Positions 41,643 through 48,118 of a stretch of 64,000 nucleotides of DNA are shown one piece after another. The DNA lies in contig NZ_CP025066.1 in assembly GCF_002952775.1 (NCBI RefSeq), positions 2,356,001-2,420,000 on the forward strand. The letters run 5' to 3'. Under the pieces are notes generated by a model. It was given only the letters and a program-made list of their open reading frames with translations, was not told the origin of the DNA and ran no database searches. The position numbers and the translations under genes were made by a program. This stretch comes from Halalkaliarchaeum desulfuricum (GTDB lineage Archaea; Halobacteriota; Halobacteria; Halobacteriales; Haloferacaceae). How positions within the stretch are numbered: the stretch's first letter is position 1; each line of letters begins with the position of its first letter.

Positions 41643-42947
41643 TTATTGGACGGTCTTCGAGAGTTCATGGTCCCCGGTGCGCTGTCTGAGCGAGAACCAT
41701 ATCGCACAACAGACCGAAACCGCGACAGCGACAGTCGTGACTGCGAACGCGATCCGATAGCCGAACTCTGAGTAGACGACCGTCCCTGCGACGATCTCTC
41801 CAGTCCGGTACTGGTCGAGCGCGATCCCCATCACCGGCGGCAGGACAGCGCCCCCGAGAAACCCCGCGCCGTTGACAGTGGCCGTGGCGACGCCGCTCGC
41901 TTCGGCCGGGTACCGCTCTTTGATCACTGGGAGTGCGAGCGCGGTGAATCCGAGACCCAGTCCGATCACGAAGTAGGCGATTGCGACTACCGGTAACGGG
42001 GGCGCACCGGAGACGGGGATCACGCCGAGTGCGACCGTAAAGAGGACGAGCCCGACAATCATCGGCAACAATCGTCGCCCCAGTCGGTCGGAGATCCACC
42101 CAACCGTGGGTCCCCCGATGAACATGCCGACAGCTCCGATCAGGGTGAAATACGACGCCGTCGTGACGTCCAGGCCATGGACGACGACCAGATACGGCAC
42201 GCCCCAGAGTCCGATCACCGTCAGGATGGTCCCCATCGCGGAGAAAAAGACGATCGAGAGAAGCCACTGGTCGGGGTCGGCAAACAACGTCCGCAAGTGG
42301 TCGAGGGTCTCCTCGAACGTGACCGACGATGCCTCTGGGACGTTGTCGATCGGATCGAGTCCGGCTTCGGCGGGCGAGCGACGAACCAGCACCCAGACGC
42401 CCCCACCCGCGAGGAACCCGACTGCCGCGAACGCGAGTATCGTCGGACGCCATCCGATCGCCTGGATGAAAAGCGCCAGCGGTGTCGTCGCGATGATCGC
42501 TCCGAGGCCGGCCATGCCGGCGGTCAGTCCCGTCATCGTCGCGAATTCGCGGGCACGGTACCAGTTCGCACAGAACCGGATCGTGGAGATGAAGATGACC
42601 CCGCTCCCGAGGCCAAGAAGCGCACGGGAGAGAAACGCCCCGAGATAGCCGTTACTGAGCGCAAACCCGACCGCCCCGGCACTGAGTGTGATCGCGCCCG
42701 CGGTACCGACAAATCGTGCGCCGTATCTGTCGGCCAGGATCCCCGTGGGGATCTGGACGAACGCGTAAATAACGAAAAAGGAAGCGTGGAGTGTTCCCAG
42801 TTGAGCAGCCGTCACCTCGAACGCCGAAATCAGCTCTTCGGAGAGGACGGCCGTCGACAGGCGGTGAATGTTGACGAGGAGAAAGACGCTGATCAGGGCT
42901 CCCCAGGCCAGCCAGCGACGTTTCGTCGGATCCGATAGAAACTCCAT
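41643..42947 (-). CDS. Major facilitator superfamily transporter
   Basis: This is a 434-residue carrier with twelve segments. Motif A reads GILADRYGARFVG between segments 2 and 3, and its echo is GWISDRLGRRLLP between 8 and 9. GAGFLGGAVLPPVMG lies in segment 11. It resembles the anion:cation symporter or nitrate/nitrite-like carriers of haloarchaea, but lacks clear NarK nitrate signatures in both halves, so an organic or inorganic anion is all that can be said. It lies between the HTH_10 gene and the cyclodeaminase gene on the same strand. Confidence 0.82.
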   Translation of the reverse strand: MEFLSDPTKRRWLAWGALISVFLLVNIHRLSTAVLSEELISAFEVTAAQLGTLHASFFVIYAFVQIPTGILADRYGARFVGTAGAITLSAGAVGFALSNGYLGAFLSRALLGLGSGVIFISTIRFCANWYRAREFATMTGLTAGMAGLGAIIATTPLALFIQAIGWRPTILAFAAVGFLAGGGVWVLVRRSPAEAGLDPIDNVPEASSVTFEETLDHLRTLFADPDQWLLSIVFFSAMGTILTVIGLWGVPYLVVVHGLDVTTASYFTLIGAVGMFIGGPTVGWISDRLGRRLLPMIVGLVLFTVALGVIPVSGAPPLPVVAIAYFVIGLGLGFTALALPVIKERYPAEASGVATATVNGAGFLGGAVLPPVMGIALDQYRTGEIVAGTVVYSEFGYRIAFAVTTVAVAVSVCCAIWFSLRQRTGDHELSKTVQ

Positions 42948-43104
42948 ATGAGTAATGGACACGGGACAGGTCAATCCCTCTTGGAAAGTAGGTTACGGTC
43001 CGTTGAAGAAACAACCTCGCATTCGCGTTCCCCGAATTCGTCCCCGTGATCAGCATCACTCTCAATCTTTCGTGATCGTCCTGGTCGTCATCCACAATGT
43101 GGTT

Positions 43105-43170
43105 TATGACGCCTTTCGATACCAGTGTGCTACCTACGACGCCCTTCAATACCAATTTGACCCTTACGAC
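43105..43170. repeat. 30-base tandem repeat at the end of the cyclodeaminase gene
   Basis: TATGACGCCTTTCGATACCA (43105) and TACGACGCCCTTCAATACCA (43135) are successive copies at a 30-base period. A shorter third copy, TACGAC, starts at 43165 and covers the cyclodeaminase stop codon. The rest of the 216-base gap up to the MFS gene holds no recognised gene. Confidence 0.65.
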
Positions 43171-43790
43171 ACTCCCTCGATCCGGTCGAACGCTCGCTCG
43201 GCCGATGCCTCGATCTCTGATGCGCGACCCGTAATCTTCCCGAGGAACTCCGGATCTTCCAACTGGTCTGCATTAGTCCAGACGATGTATAGCGCCGACT
43301 GGAGCGCACCCCGGGCGAGGTAGGCTCCGGTGACGCCGTCGGCGAGGGCGTTACGGTTCCCCGGTGCTATCACGACCGCTGCGTTCTCGAGGACGGCCAG
43401 ACTCGTGTCAGCAATCGCGAGTGGTACGCCGATTGCACGTTTCTGTTCGGTCGTTGCCTGGCTACTCCGCTCCGGGGGACGTTCGACATCGTTCGAGGAC
43501 AAGAACTCGTCGACGGCACTGGCGTCGGCGTCCGCCAGAGCGAGGAGACACCGTCGCTGTCCACGAAGTTCGTCACGGACCGTCGCAAACGACTGCGTGT
43601 TGTCGCATGCGTCCGTTTCGGCGGTACTATCCCCGCCGGTTCCGGCGGCGATTGTGTGGATACAGACCATCTCGCAAAGCGCCGCGCCGATCGCACCCGA
43701 CACGGCGGCGGCTGTCCCGCCTGCGGGGGTTACCCGGTCGGAGGCGACGGAGCCGAGGAATTCCGATATCGTCTGCTCGGCGTATGTCAT
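43164..43790 (-). CDS. Cyclodeaminase/cyclohydrolase family protein
   Basis: This is a 208-residue all-helical protein of the formimidoyl-tetrahydrofolate cyclodeaminase (FTCD C-terminal) type, expected to act on folate one-carbon units (5-formimino- to 5,10-methenyl-tetrahydrofolate). The N-terminal block TISEFLGSVASDRVTPAGGT, then AAAVSGAIGAALCEMVC, is diagnostic. RRCLLALADADASAVDEFL near 80 and NRNALADGVTGAYLARGAL near 160 also match. The ATG at 43790 starts the family-like sequence (MTYAEQTISEFL). Upstream on the same strand is the nar operon terminator. Confidence 0.85.
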   Translation of the reverse strand: MTYAEQTISEFLGSVASDRVTPAGGTAAAVSGAIGAALCEMVCIHTIAAGTGGDSTAETDACDNTQSFATVRDELRGQRRCLLALADADASAVDEFLSSNDVERPPERSSQATTEQKRAIGVPLAIADTSLAVLENAAVVIAPGNRNALADGVTGAYLARGALQSALYIVWTNADQLEDPEFLGKITGRASEIEASAERAFDRIEGVS

Positions 43791-43814
43791 GAACGTTAGT
43801 GTGGGGATTATGAT

Positions 43815-43841
43815 CAAAAAGAAGACTGACAGGGGAGTCAG
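43815..43841 (-). terminator. Stem-loop and T-run at the 3' end of the nar operon
   Basis: Read on the reverse strand, CTGAC (43841-43837) pairs with GTCAG (43830-43826) across a six-base loop and is followed by TCTTCTTTTTGATC. It begins 7 bases after the stop of the HEAT-repeat gene, the last gene of the operon. Confidence 0.6.
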
Positions 43842-43848
43842 GAGAGGA

Positions 43849-44736
43849 CTACAGATCCGGCGCGTTGTTCAGATCTCTCGAACCGTCGTCCTCCGACGAT
43901 TTTCCGGGGACGGAGCGGACGTTCGATCCGCCCGGGCGGACGGATCCACCGCCGTCGAACGGTGACGATTCCCCCAGGGCCCGCTTCGCTGTCGCGCGGA
44001 CGAAGTCGCTTTCGTCGTCGTTTGCAGTCCGTGTGAGCGCCTCCCGGGCCCGGTCGTCGTCGATTCCGCCGAGCAGTTCAGCCGCCCACTCGCGGACGCG
44101 TTCGTCCGGATCGGACAGCCCTTCGACGAGCGTCACCAGTGCATCCTCGCCGCGTGCTTTGAACAGCGATATCATCGCGTTCCTGCGCACCGCCGGGTGA
44201 TCGTCCTCGAGCATCCTCTCGAGCACTGGGAGGCTCTCATCGCAATCGAGCGAATCGAGCGTCACCACCGCTTCAGCACGAACCCACGGGTTGCTGTCGG
44301 ACGCGACCGCCTCGACGGTCTCGCGGACCGACTCGTCGCCGTGGGTCGCGAGCGCTTCGACGGCAAACTGACGCACATCCGGGTCCGGATCCTGCAGTAC
44401 GGCAGTCCGGAGCGGCTCCACAGCTGCCTCTGTTTTCGAGCGCTGTGCGAGCGCGACGGCTGCACGGCGGCGTTCGACGCGGTCGCCGTCCTGCAACGCC
44501 GAACAGAGTTCCTCGACAGTCGCGTCCGCCACTGGGGCTGTGTCGGTCGCGGTGAACTCTTCGGGATCGGCGGTGCCGAGCGTCACGTCGCGGCTCACCT
44601 CGATCTCCGAGAGGTCTTTCGGACCGTCACCGGCCCCTGGACTCCGGGCCGGATTCAGCCGCTCGTCCGGGGCCTTCCCGTTTCTGTCGTCGCTATCCTT
44701 GTCGTGTCGGTCGTCTTTCACCGGTTCCTCTGTCAT
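43849..44736 (-). CDS. HEAT-repeat protein at the end of the nar operon
   Basis: This is a 295-residue cytoplasmic protein. An acidic, disordered N-terminus (about 1-70) is followed by five or six HEAT/PBS-lyase-like helical pairs, such as DRVERRRAAVALAQR, DPDVRQFAVEALATHG, NPWVRAEAVVTLDS, HPAVRRNAMISLFKA and DERVREWAAELLGG. It ends in a Gly/Ser-rich tail. Its start overlaps the stop of the upstream membrane-protein gene (ATGA), so it is translated with the nar genes. It may be an assembly or scaffold factor for the reductase. No catalytic residues are evident. Confidence 0.85.
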   Translation of the reverse strand: MTEEPVKDDRHDKDSDDRNGKAPDERLNPARSPGAGDGPKDLSEIEVSRDVTLGTADPEEFTATDTAPVADATVEELCSALQDGDRVERRRAAVALAQRSKTEAAVEPLRTAVLQDPDPDVRQFAVEALATHGDESVRETVEAVASDSNPWVRAEAVVTLDSLDCDESLPVLERMLEDDHPAVRRNAMISLFKARGEDALVTLVEGLSDPDERVREWAAELLGGIDDDRAREALTRTANDDESDFVRATAKRALGESSPFDGGGSVRPGGSNVRSVPGKSSEDDGSRDLNNAPDL

Positions 44737-45596
44737 CGTTCTCCCTCCCGTACCGCCATCGTTGCCGCGCCGACTGCGACCGCAGTCACGGCGGGAAGTG
44801 ATACCGGAACGCCGGCGGCGAGGACGAGACCGCCCCCGAGCGCAGTCACCTGTCGTCCCTGCCGTAGCGCTCCCGAGATCGCCGCCACGGCACCGCCGAC
44901 GCCGGCGGCCACGAGCAAAAGCGGGACGCCGACGACGCCGAGGCCGCCGAGCAGCACCGCGCCCATCACTGTCGGGGCCCCGGTGCCGATCCCGACAACG
45001 AAGGCTCCGACGAAGATTCCGAGCGCTGCGTCGAGACCACCGACGCCGATCCACAGCGGAAGCGTCGCCAGGCCGACGAACAGGAGGACGCCACCCAGGG
45101 TTCGCAACGTCGCCGGTTCGACGCCGAGCGCCCCGACGATCGAGGCCCCAGTTCCGATCAGTAGCGCTCCCGTGACGCCCCATGCGGCAATCGATCGGGC
45201 CGACGTGGCGGTCGGAAGCTGGCTGGCGGCAGCAACGCCGCTCCCGGCCAGCGTCGCGCCGACGGCGGGCAGGAACGCGCCGTCCGCGAGTGCCCCCAGA
45301 ACCGCGAACGCGCCGACGGTCACGAACCCGACCCTCCCGAGGTCGCTGTCGACCGTCGCGGCGATCACGAACCCGAGTGCTCCAAGCGCCAATAGCGCCA
45401 AAAGCCCCCAGTCGATCGCGGTTGCGAATGGAGGGAGCACCTCCGCGAACCTGCTCTGTCCGACTGCGCCGACAGTTGTCCCGATAGCCACAGTCGCGAC
45501 TGCGACGCCGAGCACGATCGTCCGGAAGAGCCGCGGGCGCCGCTGTGGACTGACGGCCGCCGATCCCCGAGACGACAGCGACGTGGTTTCGGTCAT
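44733..45596 (-). CDS. Polytopic membrane protein of the nar operon
   Basis: This is a 287-residue, Ala/Gly/Val-rich protein with about nine hydrophobic segments and few charged residues. It shows no cofactor ligands that I can recognise. It overlaps both neighbours by four bases (TorD-like gene upstream, HEAT gene downstream), so it is translationally coupled. It could help insert or anchor the reductase. No family name is assigned. Confidence 0.8.
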   Translation of the reverse strand: MTETTSLSSRGSAAVSPQRRPRLFRTIVLGVAVATVAIGTTVGAVGQSRFAEVLPPFATAIDWGLLALLALGALGFVIAATVDSDLGRVGFVTVGAFAVLGALADGAFLPAVGATLAGSGVAAASQLPTATSARSIAAWGVTGALLIGTGASIVGALGVEPATLRTLGGVLLFVGLATLPLWIGVGGLDAALGIFVGAFVVGIGTGAPTVMGAVLLGGLGVVGVPLLLVAAGVGGAVAAISGALRQGRQVTALGGGLVLAAGVPVSLPAVTAVAVGAATMAVREGER

Positions 45597-46261
45597 TGGT
45601 CTGTCGAGGCGAGTGCCCGGTGTTCGGCCGCTACGAACGCCTCGAGGAAGTCCACGAGATCCCCGTACACACCGGTGTTCGGCTCCGATTCTATTGCGTC
45701 GCTCAGCTGCCGGGCGAAGACTGTGAGGTGGCGATCGAGGAAGTCGCGTCTGGCTGCACCCGCGTCCGGATCGCCGACCGCCTCCCGGCGGGCGAGGTAG
45801 CTCGCAAACTCCAACTGGAGGCGGAGGTTGTCGTGATCCTCCCGGTTCGAGTCGTCGACATCCAGCCCGTAGTAGTCGTACGCCCGGGCGAGGTCGAGGT
45901 TGAGGTCGTGCCAGGACACGTCGTCGCGGTGAGACGACTCGTACAGCGGGACCGAGGGCTTCGGGACACCGACCTCGAAGATGTCGTTGAATCGCGCCTT
46001 CAGCGTGCGCAGGTCGTCGTCAGTCTCCAACTGGGGCGCGTCGATCTCGAGGCCGGCACGCTCGACTAGCGTGGTAAGCTCTTCCGACAGGCTCCCGTCG
46101 TCGATCGCTTCGTGCAGCCGTTCGTCCGGTTCGTCGAACAGGCGCACGAGGAGACCGTACACGGTCGCCCGACTGGCGAGTGTCGTATCGACCTCGCCGT
46201 CCTCGAGTTCCACTGTACGCGATTCGTCAGCGGAGTCGACGCTCGTACCGTGTCCGGTCAT
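45593..46261 (-). CDS. narJ: TorD/NarJ-type molybdoenzyme chaperone
   Basis: This is a 222-residue, all-helical cytoplasmic protein of the TorD/DmsD family. The family-like blocks are SRATVYGLLVRLFDEPDERL near residue 28, LKARFNDIFEVGVPKPSVPL near 85, then YESSHR, and a later DLARAYDYYGLDV, DNLRLQLEFASYLARRE and FLDRHLTVFARQL. These chaperones bind the Tat signal of the catalytic subunit and prevent its export before molybdenum cofactor insertion. Here the client is NarG. It overlaps genes on both sides by four bases. Confidence 0.87.
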   Translation of the reverse strand: MTGHGTSVDSADESRTVELEDGEVDTTLASRATVYGLLVRLFDEPDERLHEAIDDGSLSEELTTLVERAGLEIDAPQLETDDDLRTLKARFNDIFEVGVPKPSVPLYESSHRDDVSWHDLNLDLARAYDYYGLDVDDSNREDHDNLRLQLEFASYLARREAVGDPDAGAARRDFLDRHLTVFARQLSDAIESEPNTGVYGDLVDFLEAFVAAEHRALASTDQ

Positions 46262-47085
46262 TGTTCCACGTTCCTGATCCCGTAGACGGTCATCACGAGC
46301 ACCGCGACGATCGCGAGTCCGCCGACGGTCCACAACACCAGTTCGAGCACCGACGGGCCGGGCTCGGGGTCCATCGGGTAGTGGTACCACTCGCTTGCGG
46401 CCTTGATTCCGCCCCGCTCTGCGTTGTCGCCATCGAACACGGCGAACGCGACGTTCAGGCGCTGGTCGGTGGCGATCTCGGTCCGCTCCCGGTCGTCAGT
46501 AGTTAGATCTCGGGTGAAGACGACACTCCATTCACCGTCCTGGTAGCTGGACTCGGTGGAGACGATCGGCTCGTCCATCTCCGTCGTCGATCCCATGCCG
46601 CCGGCGTACAGCTCCTCGACCTCGCCGTCTGCGGTCCAGTACCAGACGTTCACCGGCTCCCCGTCGCTACCCATCTCGATGGGCGGTTCCTTGTCCTGTT
46701 CGAACGGTAACTGCACTGCTACAGCGTCGGCGAACGCCCGGGGATCGTCGACGTGTTCGTCCGCGGTGGGGTCGTCCCACGTGAGCCTGATGTATATCCG
46801 TTCGTCGGTGTGAGCAGTCTCGACGTCAGTCAGCCCGACCGACGTGTCTTCGTATCCGGGTACGCCGCTTTCGGCGCTCGAGAGGACGACAGTCTGCGAA
46901 TCGACCTCCGCCCACGCCTCCGCACCGGGATCCTCGAGCCCGTCCTCTTCAGTCATCTCGGTTATGGGTAGCTGGTTTACTCCGGTTGTATATCCCAGTG
47001 CCGGGCCAGAAATCGCCAGTACCACGACCGCGACGACGACCAGCCCCGCCAAAAGGGCGAGGGAACCGACGCGACGGTCAGTCAT
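46258..47085 (-). CDS. Haem b-type gamma subunit (ethylbenzene dehydrogenase-like domain)
   Basis: This is a 275-residue protein with an N-terminal signal or anchor (ALLAGLVVVAVVVLAISGPAL), an external domain of about 200 residues and a C-terminal membrane segment (LELVLWTVGGLAIVAVLVMT). The external domain has the immunoglobulin-like pattern of the EB_dh/DdhC group (RIYIRLTWDDPTADEHVDD, FADAVAVQLPFEQD, WSVVFTRDL, RLNVAFAVFDGDN). That group binds a haem b as gamma subunit of type II DMSO reductase-family complexes. It replaces the membrane NarI of bacteria. Gene overlaps confirm the operon. Confidence 0.83.
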   Translation of the reverse strand: MTDRRVGSLALLAGLVVVAVVVLAISGPALGYTTGVNQLPITEMTEEDGLEDPGAEAWAEVDSQTVVLSSAESGVPGYEDTSVGLTDVETAHTDERIYIRLTWDDPTADEHVDDPRAFADAVAVQLPFEQDKEPPIEMGSDGEPVNVWYWTADGEVEELYAGGMGSTTEMDEPIVSTESSYQDGEWSVVFTRDLTTDDRERTEIATDQRLNVAFAVFDGDNAERGGIKAASEWYHYPMDPEPGPSVLELVLWTVGGLAIVAVLVMTVYGIRNVEQ

Positions 47086-48118
47086 CGGCGAACACCTCCA
47101 TTTGGTACTGGTTTTCCCGATCGTTCGTCGTGAGTATCTCCATCAGTTCACTGTCTTCCCCGACACGGACACGTTCCCGCTCGCGTTCGAGTGTGTCCAG
47201 CGCGTCGTGGACGTCCGGGCCGAACAGTTCCTCGAGGTACGTCGGTGGAATCCTGTCGGCGTCGACAGTCTCGCCTTCTTCCGTGTGCTGTCCCGGCGAC
47301 ATCGGCGGCACGTAGAACACGTTGGGGTCAGTATGGTACTCCGCGTGCAGGGGGAGCGCAACCTCCCACTCCTCGACGAGCTTGTGGATTGGACCGGTCG
47401 GGTCGTCGAGTCGACCGACGTACCGGAGCATCGTCACGCACGAATCTGCACACGCGGGAGCGTGTTGTTCGCCGTCGGGCCCGTTACCCTCGATCCGAGG
47501 GTAACAGAAGATGCACTTTTCGGCCGTCTTCTCCTCCATGTTGAAGTAGATCTTGTGGTAGGGGCATCCCTCGACACAGTGCCGGTAGCCGCGACACCGC
47601 TCCTGATCGACGAGCACGATCCCGTCCTCGCTGCGCTTGTAGACGGCCTGTCGGGGGCACGCCTCGACGCAGGAGGGATGTGTACAGTGATTGCACAGCC
47701 TGGGGAGATAGAAGTAATACGAGTTGGGGTACTGGCCGGCCCCCTCGTCTTCCTCCCAGTTGACTCCCCACTCGGGGTCTTCCGCCGGCGCGATGTGCTC
47801 GTCGCTCCCCTCGAGAAGCACCTCCTCGTGGTTGAACTCCCAGTGGCGACCGTACCCCTCAATGCTGGGTATCTCGCCGGGAGACCGTTCGGTACGGTCC
47901 TCGGACGCCCAGCCGTCGCCGACGTCCTCCCAGCCACGGGGATACCCCTGTCCGGGCTTCGTCTCGACGTTGTTCCAGTACATGTACTCCCGCCCGGGTT
48001 CGTCGGTCCAGTTGGTCTTGCAGGCGATCGTACACGTCTGACAGCCGATACACTTGTTCAGGTCGAGCACCATCGCGATCTGGTTGTCGACCCCGTCTGC
48101 GGTCTCCGTGTAGCTCAC
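47078..48118 (-). CDS. narH: Nitrate reductase beta subunit NarH
   Basis: This is a 346-residue electron-transfer subunit with four Cys groups: CIGCQTCTIAC near residue 23, CNHCTHPSCVEAC near 142, CRGYRHCVEGC near 174 and KCIFC plus a distant ACADSC near 203-225. The third group has Tyr where the NarH-type [3Fe-4S] site normally has Trp. There is no signal peptide, so it should be exported together with NarG. The start overlaps the narG stop by four bases. Long acidic insertions separate groups 1 and 2, as in haloarchaeal NarH. Confidence 0.92.
   Translation of the reverse strand: MSYTETADGVDNQIAMVLDLNKCIGCQTCTIACKTNWTDEPGREYMYWNNVETKPGQGYPRGWEDVGDGWASEDRTERSPGEIPSIEGYGRHWEFNHEEVLLEGSDEHIAPAEDPEWGVNWEEDEGAGQYPNSYYFYLPRLCNHCTHPSCVEACPRQAVYKRSEDGIVLVDQERCRGYRHCVEGCPYHKIYFNMEEKTAEKCIFCYPRIEGNGPDGEQHAPACADSCVTMLRYVGRLDDPTGPIHKLVEEWEVALPLHAEYHTDPNVFYVPPMSPGQHTEEGETVDADRIPPTYLEELFGPDVHDALDTLERERERVRVGEDSELMEILTTNDRENQYQMEVFADD

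Noticed and set aside
42955-43323. Plus-strand frame containing the YDAFRYQ-type repeats as a gene
   Set aside because: It mostly overlaps the cyclodeaminase gene in antisense and lacks a promoter or conserved domain. The repeat is noted at DNA level instead.
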